A DNA stretch of 13,011 bases from Actinomycetes bacterium (GTDB taxonomy: Bacteria; Actinomycetota; Acidimicrobiia; Acidimicrobiales; Bog-793). The stretch covers positions 1-13,011 of the forward strand of contig JAKACF010000051.1 in the NCBI GenBank assembly GCA_021821585.1, written 5' to 3'. A program made the translations under genes and the position numbers. This document shows, piece by piece, positions 6,969 through 13,011 of this stretch (the stretch's first letter is position 1; the number at the start of each line of letters is the position of its first letter). The notes under the pieces were generated by a model. It was not told where the DNA came from and did no database searches. It saw nothing but the letters and a program-made list of their open reading frames with translations.

Positions 6969-6970
6969 CC

Positions 6971-7387
6971 ATGAGCGGACCCCAGCTCGCCTCGGCACTC
7001 GACGCCACCCGTCTCACCCTCCACGTGCTCGCCGCCACGGTGTGGGTGGGCGGCCAGCTCACCGTCGCCGGCCTCCTGCCGACGTTGCGGGGCTTCGGCG
7101 CCGAGGCCACCCGCAGCGTCGCAGGGGCATTCGGCAGGCTCCAGTGGCCGGCCTACGTCGTGCTGCTCGCCACCGGGATCTGGAACGTCACGGCCGTCCA
7201 CGTCGGCCAGGCAAGCGGCACCTGGCTGGCGGTGCTGTACGTGAAGGTGGGCGTCGTCGTCCTGGCCGGCGTCTCGGCCTACCTCCACCAGCGGTCGACC
7301 TCGACGCTCGGGCTCGCCCTCGGGGGGGCGGTGACGGCGGTCGCCTCCCTGGCGGCGCTCGCCCTCGGCGTGCTGCTCGCAGGCTGA
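6971..7387 (+). CDS. CopD-like four-helix membrane protein
   Basis: A 138-residue integral membrane protein. Four hydrophobic segments are visible at about residues 15-36, 58-77, 84-103 and 113-137. The first contains TRLTLHVLAATVWVGGQL, the His-x(6)-Trp-x-Gly-Gly pattern seen in the CopD copper-resistance domain and related short membrane proteins (in which His and Trp of the first helix are conserved). His18, His77 and His106 are the possible metal or heme ligands. I infer a CopD-like or YeiH-unrelated small membrane protein with no assigned substrate; a copper role is not shown. The ATG at 6971 is chosen because the upstream extension (from 6854) is antisense to the thioesterase and not hydrophobic. 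No strong Shine-Dalgarno sequence is present; the site is occupied by a 13-bp palindrome. The gene converges on the amidase with a 4-bp gap. Confidence 0.72.
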   Translation: MSGPQLASALDATRLTLHVLAATVWVGGQLTVAGLLPTLRGFGAEATRSVAGAFGRLQWPAYVVLLATGIWNVTAVHVGQASGTWLAVLYVKVGVVVLAGVSAYLHQRSTSTLGLALGGAVTAVASLAALALGVLLAG

Positions 7388-7391
7388 CGCG

Positions 7392-8537
7392 CTAGGCGCC
7401 GGAGCCGACGGCCGCCTCGATACGGGCGGCCAGCGCGACGAGCCGCTCCTCGCCACCGGGTCCCGCCACGAGCTGCAGCCCGACCGGCGGACGGCCCTCA
7501 GCCGGGACGGGGAGCGAGAGCGCCGGCACCCCGGCCAGGTTCACCGGGGCCGCCAGGAGGTTGAAGCCGGCGACCGGCTCGCCGACGAGCGGGGGCCGGG
7601 TGGCGATCGCCGGGAGCGCGAGCACGCCGGTGCGACCGAGCTCCTCGAGGAACCGCCGCACCCAGACCTCGGCGAAGCGACGGGACTCGGCGAGCTCGCC
7701 CGGGCTCGAGGCCGAACGCCCGAAGCGCTCGAGGGTCTGCTCGCCGATGCCCTCCCCACCGCTCGCGTCGAGCAGCCACCGGTCGCTCCCGAGCGCCTCG
7801 TCGCCGAGGATGCGCTGCTGGTGGTACCAGGCACCCCGCCAGCCCTCGAGAAACCGCGGCTCGACCTCGAGGCCGGCGGCGGCGAGCGCCCGGTCGACCG
7901 CCTCGTCGACGACCGGGTCGATCTCGACGTCGGCCTCGAAGCGGGCGCGGCCGACGGGCCGGTCCTCGAGCTCGCCCGGCTCGAAGCCGGGCTCGAGAAG
8001 GGCCATCCCCGAGACGACGCCGGCGACGCTTCGCGCCATCGGGCCGACCGTGTCGAAGCTCGGAGCGAGCGGGAAGACGCCCTCGAGGGGAATGCGGCCG
8101 TGGGTCGTCTTCAGCCCGACGACGCCGCAGCAGGCGGCCGGGATCCGGATGGAGCCGCCCGTGTCGGAGCCGAGCGCGAGGTCGGCCTCGCCGGTGGCGA
8201 CCGCGACGGCCGAGCCCGAGGACGAGCCGCCCGGCACCCGGCCCGGATCGGCGGGGTTCTCGGGCGTCCCGTACCAGGGGTTGACGCCGCTCACGCCGAA
8301 GGCGAGCTCGTGGAGGTTGACCTTCCCGGCGAGACGGGCGCCTCCCGCCCGCAGCGCCGCCACGCAGGCGGCATCGGCCTCGGCGGCCACCGCCCGCTCG
8401 GCGACGGCCCGGCAGCCCGCCGTCGTGACCACCCCCGCGACGTCGATGAGGTCCTTCACGGCGACGGACGGGGCCCCGGCCGACCCGGCGGGCGCGGGGA
8501 AGCGCTCGATCCAGACGGCGTCACGACCGGCCTTCAT
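7392..8537 (-). CDS. Amidase signature family hydrolase
   Basis: A 381-residue amidase of the amidase signature family, hydrolysing a carboxamide to acid and ammonia. The Ser-cisSer-Lys triad is complete: Lys28 (VAVKDLIDV), Ser105 (VPGGSSSGSAVAVA) and Ser129 (LGSDTGGSIRIPAACCG). The 24-residue spacing of the two serines matches GatA and fatty acid amide hydrolase. At 381 residues it is shorter than most family members (about 450-500). The short N-terminus and strings such as YGTPENPADPGRVPGGSSSG recall plant AMI1-type indole-3-acetamide amidases, but the substrate is unproven. It is not a GatA subunit by context, since no gatB or gatC lies nearby. The ATG at 8537 follows GGGAGGAGG with an 8-base spacing (8546-8554). 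The gene diverges from the Fur-family gene and shares its 13-bp palindrome, so joint control is possible. Confidence 0.9.
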   Translation of the reverse strand: MKAGRDAVWIERFPAPAGSAGAPSVAVKDLIDVAGVVTTAGCRAVAERAVAAEADAACVAALRAGGARLAGKVNLHELAFGVSGVNPWYGTPENPADPGRVPGGSSSGSAVAVATGEADLALGSDTGGSIRIPAACCGVVGLKTTHGRIPLEGVFPLAPSFDTVGPMARSVAGVVSGMALLEPGFEPGELEDRPVGRARFEADVEIDPVVDEAVDRALAAAGLEVEPRFLEGWRGAWYHQQRILGDEALGSDRWLLDASGGEGIGEQTLERFGRSASSPGELAESRRFAEVWVRRFLEELGRTGVLALPAIATRPPLVGEPVAGFNLLAAPVNLAGVPALSLPVPAEGRPPVGLQLVAGPGGEERLVALAARIEAAVGSGA

Positions 8538-8545
8538 GGGTCAAG

Positions 8546-8554
8546 CCTCCTCCC
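8546..8554 (-). promoter_or_regulatory. Strong ribosome binding site of the amidase
   Basis: The minus strand reads GGGAGGAGG here, eight bases before the ATG at 8537. It supports that start, and shows that the amidase mRNA must begin upstream, close to or within the 8558-8570 palindrome. Confidence 0.7.
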
Positions 8555-8557
8555 AGG

Positions 8558-8570
8558 TAGAATCGTTCTA
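8558..8570. promoter_or_regulatory. Per-box-like palindrome between amidase and Fur-family gene
   Basis: TAGAA-TCG-TTCTA is an AT-rich dyad in a very G+C-rich context. Aligned on the Bacillus Per-box core (TATAATNATTATA), it matches 9 of the 12 defined positions. TAGAAT at 8558-8563 also looks like a plus-strand -10 element, with a start expected near A8570, the first base of the proposed regulator coding sequence. On the minus strand TAGAAC could serve the amidase. It is a good candidate for an autoregulatory operator of the adjacent Fur/PerR-like protein. No clear -35 was seen. Confidence 0.5.
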
Positions 8571-8995
8571 TCAGCGATCTCCTGGAACGCCTGAGAGCGA
8601 CCGAGTGGCGGCTCACGCCGCAGCGACGCGTCGTCGCCGAGGTCCTCGCCGGTGAGCACGTGCATCTCACCGCCGAGGCCGTCCACGGTCGCGCCCAGGA
8701 GCGCCTGCCCGAGATCAGCCTCGCCACGGTCTACAACACCTTGAACGAGCTCGTGGCGATGGGCGAGGTCCTCGAGGTGCCGGCCGGCGGCGGCGCCAAG
8801 CGCTACGACCCGAACGCCCATCTCGCCCACCAGCACCTCGTCTGCACCCGTTGCGGCGAGCTGCGGGACGTGTTCCCGGCCGGCGAGACGGCCCTCTCCC
8901 TCGACGCCGACGACCGCCACGGCTACGAGGTCACCGCCGTCCGCATCGTCTTCGAGGGGGTCTGCCCCTCCTGCCGGGAGGCCGGCGCCGCCTGA
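8570..8995 (+). CDS. Fur-family metalloregulator, PerR-like
   Basis: A Fur superfamily repressor of 141 residues if it starts at the ATC at 8570. The winged-helix part has LTPQRRVVAEVL at 15-26 and recognition helix LATVYNTLNEL at 51-61. The metal-sensing ligands align with PerR as His32, Asp80, His87, His89 and Asp100 (in CGELRDVF). Structural zinc would be held by Cys92/Cys95 and Cys132/Cys135. Aspartate at the PerR Asp104 position, where Fur has Glu, hints at peroxide sensing; this is inference. A stop (TAG) lies at 8558-8560 in frame, and no ATG, GTG or TTG occurs between it and GTG 8660. Starting at 8660 would delete the first 30 residues and helix 1. The start is therefore ATC 8570 or CTG 8582. 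Translation may be leaderless. Its neighbour across the palindrome is the amidase. Confidence 0.87.
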   Translation: MSDLLERLRATEWRLTPQRRVVAEVLAGEHVHLTAEAVHGRAQERLPEISLATVYNTLNELVAMGEVLEVPAGGGAKRYDPNAHLAHQHLVCTRCGELRDVFPAGETALSLDADDRHGYEVTAVRIVFEGVCPSCREAGAA

Positions 8996-9003
8996 GGCAC
9001 CCG

Positions 9004-9531
9004 TCAGTCCCTGCCGACGGCCGCCCGGCGGGGGCCGTCCGGGCCGACGGCCCGACGCAGGGCGGCGAGGACGTTGCGGGGGCGGACGACCCGGAGCGAG
9101 ACGGGCGGGTCGGTCCAGGGGAGCGGGACGAGCTCTCCCGGCCTGAAGAGGCGCTCGCCGTCCACCCAGACGAGGTCGTCTCCCGGCAACAGGGCGAGCC
9201 GGGCTCCCCGCGCCACCGAGGCCAGCTTCGGTGCGACCTCGGCATGCAGGCGGCGGGACCAGGTGAGGCGCCGCAGTCCCCACTTGCTCTCCCCGCCCAG
9301 CACGTCCTCGATCGCCCTCGGCCTGGCCACGCAGACGAAGACGGCACCGGATCCGGCGCCGAGCTCGGCCCGGACGGAAAGGGCGTCCTCGAGGCTCACG
9401 TCGCCCGAGCCGACGAAGTCGAAGCGGCCGCTCTCGGCGAGGTACCAGTCGACGCCCCCGGCCAGCCTGATGGCACGGGGTCGCCGCTGACCGTCGGTGA
9501 GTCCACCCGGGGGGGCGCGCACACCCTTCAT
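9004..9531 (-). CDS. Hypothetical protein
   Basis: A 175-residue frame with the coding-like codon bias of its neighbours; I do not recognise a family. It appears soluble, with no signal peptide or membrane helix. The central part alternates predicted strands and helices (FDFVGSGDVSLEDALSVRAE, then GAVFVCVARPRAIEDVL). A basic middle region (RRLTWSRRL) follows, then a hydrophobic LLPGDDLVWVDGERLF hairpin-like segment. The competing plus-strand frames here are rich in Arg, Ser and Pro and look like antisense shadows. The ATG at 9531 has no evident Shine-Dalgarno sequence, and the first 25 residues are Gly/Pro/Arg-rich, so the true start may lie further in. It converges on the Fur-family gene with an 8-bp gap and diverges from the DUF3048 gene. 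Confidence 0.6.
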   Translation of the reverse strand: MKGVRAPPGGLTDGQRRPRAIRLAGGVDWYLAESGRFDFVGSGDVSLEDALSVRAELGAGSGAVFVCVARPRAIEDVLGGESKWGLRRLTWSRRLHAEVAPKLASVARGARLALLPGDDLVWVDGERLFRPGELVPLPWTDPPVSLRVVRPRNVLAALRRAVGPDGPRRAAVGRD

Positions 9532-9646
9532 TGTGGCGGCCGGTGGCCCCGGGGGCGGCCGAGGGGGTCCGCCAACGGCCGCTCCCGGTTGGCTACCCTG
9601 CCTGGACGGCGGTGAGCAACCAGATCGACGAGCAGGTGAGTACCAC

Positions 9647-10813
9647 GTGAGCCCATCGGACCGACCCTCTCCCGCTCACCAGCGCCCGAGCGGCGTGCTC
9701 GCCCGCCTGCGGGCGCGCCTCGGCCGCCTCGAACGGCGCCGCCGGATGGCGCTCGTAGGGGGCGGGGCCGCGCTCGCCGTCGTCGTCGTGGGCGGCGTCG
9801 TGGCAGGCATCGCCCTCACCGGGAGCCCGGCGGCGCCCCGCCATCGCCCTCGTTCCACCACCACCACCACGACGACGGTGAAGGCGCACGTCACCCGGGT
9901 CGACCACCACCTGTGTCCCCTCACCGGGGTGCCGGCAGGGCACGGCACGGTGCCCCGGCGGCCGGCGATCGGAGTGAAGATCGGCAACGACCCGAACTCC
10001 CGGCCCCAGACGGGCCTGCTCGACGCCGACATCGTCTACGAGGAGATGGCCGAGGGCGGCATCACGCGCTACCTGGCTGTCTTCCAGTGCAGGCAGGCGC
10101 CGGTGATCGGCCCCGTCCGGTCCGTCCGCTGGGACGACTGGCACGTCCTTCACTCCTTCGGCCACCCGATCCTCGCCTTCAGCGGCGGGATCGACCAGTG
10201 GGACAACGTCGTCGCCCACCTTCACTGGCTCTACGACGCCAATGGCAGCTTCTATCCGATGGCCAACGCCTACTACCGCACCGCCAACCGGGTCCCGCCG
10301 TGGAACTACTACACCTCGACCGCGGCGCTGTGGAAGCTCGACCCGACGAACCGCACGCCGCCGCCGGCGCAGTTCCGCTACGCGAAGGACCCGGCCCCCA
10401 CCGCGACCCGGCTCCGGGCCGCCACCCTCGTGAGCTTCGCCGGAGGGCTCGACGTCGTCTGGAAGTGGGACTCGGGCGCCGGTGCCTGGGAGCGCTTCTA
10501 CGGCAGCCAGCCGGACACCGACAGCTCCGGGCAGCAGCTGCACGCCACCAACGTCGTGATCCAGATGGTGCACACCTTCCCCGGGCCCTACCCCGAGAGC
10601 GGCCTCACGCCCGACACCATCTCGGTCACGAAGGGCAGCGGGGTGGCCTACGTGCTGCGCGACGGGAAGCTCGAGACGGGCACCTGGACCACCCCGAAGT
10701 ACGGCGACACGATGGACCTCCGCCTGCCGGACGGCAAGCCGATGGCGCTCGAGCCGGGCACGACCTGGGTCGAGATGGTGCCGAACGGCTACGCCGTCCA
10801 GTTCACCAGGTAG
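9647..10813 (+). CDS. DUF3048 domain protein, membrane-anchored
   Basis: A 388-residue DUF3048 family protein (YerB-like). The N-terminus is basic (RLRARLGRLERRRR), followed by one hydrophobic segment at about 34-58, so residues beyond 60 should be outside the membrane. A threonine run (71-77) forms a short stalk. The DUF3048 N-terminal domain follows, with PLTGVP at 91-96, RRPAIGVKIGNDPNSRPQTGL at about 104-124, DADIVYEEMAEGGITRYLAVF at about 127-147 and GPVRSVRWDD at 155-164. The DUF3048 C-terminal domain ends in TPKYGDTMDLRLPDGKPMALEPGTTWVEMVP. Cys90 and Cys148 could pair. Many relatives are lipoproteins, but no lipobox cysteine is seen here. Function of the family is not established. The GTG at 9647 follows AGGTGA with 7-base spacing; the open frame upstream to 9497 lacks the domain and is ignored. 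Confidence 0.9.
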   Translation: MSPSDRPSPAHQRPSGVLARLRARLGRLERRRRMALVGGGAALAVVVVGGVVAGIALTGSPAAPRHRPRSTTTTTTTVKAHVTRVDHHLCPLTGVPAGHGTVPRRPAIGVKIGNDPNSRPQTGLLDADIVYEEMAEGGITRYLAVFQCRQAPVIGPVRSVRWDDWHVLHSFGHPILAFSGGIDQWDNVVAHLHWLYDANGSFYPMANAYYRTANRVPPWNYYTSTAALWKLDPTNRTPPPAQFRYAKDPAPTATRLRAATLVSFAGGLDVVWKWDSGAGAWERFYGSQPDTDSSGQQLHATNVVIQMVHTFPGPYPESGLTPDTISVTKGSGVAYVLRDGKLETGTWTTPKYGDTMDLRLPDGKPMALEPGTTWVEMVPNGYAVQFTR

Positions 10814-10841
10814 CGCCGAGCGGCGCCCGCCGACGCGGCGG
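10813..10841. terminator. Two tandem G+C-rich hairpins between convergent genes
   Basis: GCGCC-GAGC-GGCGC (10813-10826) and CCGCCG-ACG-CGGCGG (10827-10841) follow directly on each other in the 31-bp gap between the DUF3048 gene and the saccharopine dehydrogenase-like gene. Neither has a T-tract. They may terminate transcription from both sides. Confidence 0.4.
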
Positions 10842-10844
10842 CGG

Positions 10845-12068
10845 TCAGTGCCCCGTCGGGGGAGGATCCTCCCTCAGGTGCCACGGCTCGCCGTACTCGG
10901 CGAACATGTCGAGCATGGGCACCGGGTCGAAGGCCTCGGGGCCGAGGACGCCGGCGCCCTCCCAGAGCCCGTGGGATCGGAGCTCGAGCGCCACGACCGG
11001 GGCGATGGCCGTCTGCCAGACGACCGCCTGGCAGCCGTGCTCGGCCATGGTCTGCTCGTTGTCGGAGACGTGGTAGAGGTAGACCGCCCGGGGCGCTCCC
11101 GCCTTCGACGTGCCGGTGACGGCCGTCCCGGCGCACGTCCTTCCCGTCATCTTGTCCCCGAGGGTGGCGGGATCGGGCAGGCAGGCCGCCACGACGTCGC
11201 GCGGTGAGACGTCCGCCGCACCGACCCTGACGGGCGAGGTCGAGTCGAGACCGAGCTTGTGCAGCACCTCGAGCACCTCGATGAACTCGTCGCCGAGGCC
11301 GTACTTGAAGGTCACCCGGCCGACGTCGAGCCATCTCGGGATGAGCACCACCTCCTCGTGCTCGACGTTGACGCAGGCGACGTCGCCGATCCCCTCGGGG
11401 AAGGTGAACACCTCCGGCTCGGAGAAGGGCGCGGTGGTGAAGAACCCCCGCTCCCTCTCGTAGACGACCGGCGGGTTGAGGCACTCCTCGATGGTCGTCC
11501 AGATGGAGAACGTCGGGGCGAAGTCGTAGCCCTCGACCACGAGGTTCGCCCCGTCGCGCACCCCGACCTCGTCGACCCGGGAGAAGAGGTGGTCGGCGGC
11601 GTACCTGGCGAAGACGTCGGACAGCCCGGGCTCGACGCCGCACCCGACGAGGGCGAGGCGTCCCATCCGCTCGAAGTCCTCGTTGCGGGCGAACTGCGCC
11701 TCCCCGAGCATGACGCCCGTCTGCTCGTAGGGGTGCTCGGGATGGGGCCGAGAGAGCGACATCGCCATGTCGAGGTAGTCCGTGCCCGCCGCGAGGGCGG
11801 CCTCGAAGACGGGCATCACGAACCGGGGGTCGCAGGCGTTGAAGACGACGTCGCACCCCGTGGACCGCGCGAGGGCGGCGATCGCGGCGGAGTCGGTCGC
11901 GTCGAGTGCGACCGACTCGGACGGTGTCGGGCCGGTCCTCGAGGAGACGTAGGCCGCCCGCTCGGGCGAGAGGTCGCCCACGACGATGCCCTCGAGGAAG
12001 CCCCGGCGGCCGGCCATGACGGCGACTGCCTCGCCGACGCCACCGGCCCCGACGAGGAGGACCTTCAC
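10845..12068 (-). CDS. Saccharopine dehydrogenase family protein
   Basis: A 407-residue NAD(P)-dependent oxidoreductase with an N-terminal Rossmann fold. VKVLLVGAGGVG gives the GxGGxG loop at residues 7-12, and Asp32 at the end of strand 2 suggests NAD rather than NADP. The C-terminal part, including CLPDPATLGDKMTG and later EAFDPVPMLDMF, follows the saccharopine dehydrogenase / carboxynorspermidine dehydrogenase pattern as I recall it, and length fits both (about 400). The reaction would join or split an amino group and an amino-aldehyde by reductive condensation or its reverse. The GTG start at 12068 is nine bases after the aldehyde dehydrogenase stop, and GAGGG straddling that stop is the ribosome site, so the two genes are an operon. 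An amino-aldehyde released here could feed the dehydrogenase. L-lysine 6-dehydrogenase activity is another possibility. Confidence 0.85.
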   Translation of the reverse strand: MKVLLVGAGGVGEAVAVMAGRRGFLEGIVVGDLSPERAAYVSSRTGPTPSESVALDATDSAAIAALARSTGCDVVFNACDPRFVMPVFEAALAAGTDYLDMAMSLSRPHPEHPYEQTGVMLGEAQFARNEDFERMGRLALVGCGVEPGLSDVFARYAADHLFSRVDEVGVRDGANLVVEGYDFAPTFSIWTTIEECLNPPVVYERERGFFTTAPFSEPEVFTFPEGIGDVACVNVEHEEVVLIPRWLDVGRVTFKYGLGDEFIEVLEVLHKLGLDSTSPVRVGAADVSPRDVVAACLPDPATLGDKMTGRTCAGTAVTGTSKAGAPRAVYLYHVSDNEQTMAEHGCQAVVWQTAIAPVVALELRSHGLWEGAGVLGPEAFDPVPMLDMFAEYGEPWHLREDPPPTGH

Positions 12069-12077
12069 GCCGGGCCC

Positions 12078-13011
12078 TCAGTCGAGCGAGGACATCACGT
12101 GCTTCACGCGCGTGTAGTCCTCGAAGCCGTACATGGAGAGGTCCTTGCCGTAGCCGGAGTGCTTGAACCCGCCGTGCGGCATCTCGGCCACCACGGGGAT
12201 GTGGGTGTTGATCCACACGCAGCCGAAGTCGAGGTGGCGGGACATCCGAAGGGCGCGGCCGTGGTCGCGGGTCCACACCGAGGAGGCGAGGCCGTAGCGG
12301 ACCCCGTTCGCCCACCTGAGCGCCTCCTCCTCGTCGCTGAAGCGCTGGACCGTGATGACCGGGCCGAAGATCTCGTTCTGGATCATCTCGTCGTCCTGGT
12401 GCAGGCCGGCGACGACGGTCGGCTCGAACAGGTAGCCCCGGTCGCCCACGTGGTGGCCGCCCGTGACCACCTCGGCGTGAGAGGGGGCCCGCTCGACGAA
12501 GCCGCTCACCTTCTCGAGCTGGTTGACGTTGTTGAGCGGTCCGAAGTCGGCGTCCTCGACGTCGATGCCGCCGACGGTCTGGCCGCGGGCCTGCTCGGAC
12601 AGGGCGGCGACGAAGTCGTCGTGCACCCTCGGGCCGGCGAGCACCCGGGTTGCGGCCGTGCAGTCCTGCCCGGCGTTGAAGTAGCCGGCCGCCGCGATGC
12701 CGGCCGCAGCCCTCTCGACGTCGGCGTCGTCGAAGACGATGACCGGCGCCTTGCCCCCGAGCTCGAGGTGGACACGCTTCAGGTCGTCGGCGGCCGCCTT
12801 GGCGACCTCCATCCCGGCCCGCACCGAGCCCGTCACCGAGACCATGGCCGGGATGGGGTGGGCGACGAGGTCGCGGCCGGTGTCCCGGTCGCCGCAGACG
12901 ACGTTGAAGACGCCCTCGGGGAGGAACTCCGCCATGATCTCGGCCATCATGACCGTCGAGACCGGCGTCGTGTCGGACGGCTTCAACACGACGGTGTTGC
13001 CGGCGGCGATC
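12078..13011 (-). CDS. Aldehyde dehydrogenase, aminobutyraldehyde type (N-terminus cut off)
   Basis: The C-terminal two thirds (about 311 residues) of an NAD(P)-dependent aldehyde dehydrogenase; the frame is open at the window edge, where IAAGNTVVLKPSD is the usual cofactor-binding segment. The general base Glu lies in LELGGKAP (codon at 12764-12762) and the catalytic Cys in FNAGQDCTA (codon at 12662-12660). NEIFGPV and the ending EMPHGGFKHSGYGKDLSMYG, then EDYTRVKHVM, are typical. That ending strongly resembles E. coli PatD (YdcW), gamma-aminobutyraldehyde dehydrogenase, as I recall its sequence. The enzyme would oxidise an amino-aldehyde such as 4-aminobutanal to 4-aminobutanoate in polyamine breakdown; betaine aldehyde or aminoadipate semialdehyde are alternatives. 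It is cotranscribed with the downstream saccharopine dehydrogenase-like gene. A GTG at 12989 is internal. Confidence 0.9.
   Translation of the reverse strand, partial: IAAGNTVVLKPSDTTPVSTVMMAEIMAEFLPEGVFNVVCGDRDTGRDLVAHPIPAMVSVTGSVRAGMEVAKAAADDLKRVHLELGGKAPVIVFDDADVERAAAGIAAAGYFNAGQDCTAATRVLAGPRVHDDFVAALSEQARGQTVGGIDVEDADFGPLNNVNQLEKVSGFVERAPSHAEVVTGGHHVGDRGYLFEPTVVAGLHQDDEMIQNEIFGPVITVQRFSDEEEALRWANGVRYGLASSVWTRDHGRALRMSRHLDFGCVWINTHIPVVAEMPHGGFKHSGYGKDLSMYGFEDYTRVKHVMSSLD

Noticed and set aside
5912..7456. Upstream extension of the pncB-pncA frame by 515 codons
   Set aside because: The extension crosses the gap, the thioesterase in another frame and the membrane-protein gene. It is Arg/Gly-rich and unrelated to NAPRTase N-termini, which begin at the ATG at 5911.
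8536..8655. A plus-strand ATG at 8536 as the start of the Fur-family gene, implying a frameshift
   Set aside because: That frame reads MGQASSQVESFYQRSPG and meets a stop at 8653-8655. It is offset by one base from the regulator frame and gives no Fur-like helix. The in-frame sequence after 8570 is Fur-like without any shift.
9074..9490. A 138-codon plus-strand frame opposite the hypothetical gene
   Set aside because: It is rich in Arg, Ser, Thr and Pro, as expected for an antisense shadow. The minus-strand frame has a better hydrophobic pattern and codon bias.
9572..9592. CCAAC(N11)GTTGG dyad and a TACCCT -10-like string before the DUF3048 gene
   Set aside because: The arms are only 5 bp, and no matching -35 is seen at a normal distance; this is within chance expectation.
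1..13011. Mobile element, prophage, CRISPR array or RNA gene
   Set aside because: No transposase, integrase, long direct repeats, spaced short repeats or tRNA/rRNA-like sequence was seen, and composition looks uniform throughout.

Overview
The window is very G+C-rich, gene-dense DNA. G or C dominates third codon positions, GTG starts are frequent, and intergenic gaps are tiny. Gene content is housekeeping and catabolic: a PhzF-family protein, FAD oxidase, aldo/keto reductase, class III CoA-transferase, NAD salvage, acyl-CoA thioesterase, amidase signature enzyme, Fur-family regulator, DUF3048 protein, saccharopine dehydrogenase-like enzyme and aldehyde dehydrogenase. This fits a chromosomal segment of a high-G+C actinobacterium, possibly of the Acidimicrobiia type; the lineage is inferred from composition and gene style, not from a marker gene. 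I see no rRNA, tRNA, CRISPR array, insertion sequence, prophage or integrase.

Layout: (1) 1-1623, plus strand: the tail of a PhzF-family gene overlaps by GTGA an FAD-linked D-2-hydroxyacid dehydrogenase gene. (2) 1632-6879, minus strand, read right to left: thioesterase, then a 673-residue protein that joins nicotinate phosphoribosyltransferase (PncB) and nicotinamidase (PncA) in one reading frame, then a CaiB/BaiF CoA-transferase overlapping it by GTGA, then an aldo/keto reductase. (3) 6971-7387, plus: a small CopD-like four-helix membrane protein, divergent from the thioesterase. (4) 7392-8537, minus: an amidase. (5) 8570-8995, plus: a Fur-family, probably PerR-like, regulator divergent from the amidase; the two share a 13-bp palindrome. 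(6) 9004-9531, minus: an unrecognised protein. (7) 9647-10813, plus: a membrane-anchored DUF3048 protein. (8) 10845-13011, minus: an aldehyde dehydrogenase (cut by the window edge) followed 9 bp later by a saccharopine dehydrogenase-family gene.

Functional themes: the fused PncB-PncA protein would carry out two consecutive NAD salvage steps (nicotinamide to nicotinate to nicotinate mononucleotide) in one polypeptide, and is the most unusual item here. The aldehyde dehydrogenase and saccharopine dehydrogenase-like pair looks like an amino-aldehyde module of polyamine or lysine metabolism. The Fur-family protein has PerR-type metal ligands, a Per-box-like palindrome beside its start, and no ATG, GTG or TTG start codon at the N-terminus that the family alignment needs. 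Gene ends are packed tightly at the four convergent junctions (gaps of 8, 4, 8 and 31 bp), and two of these carry G+C-rich stem-loops without a T-tract.
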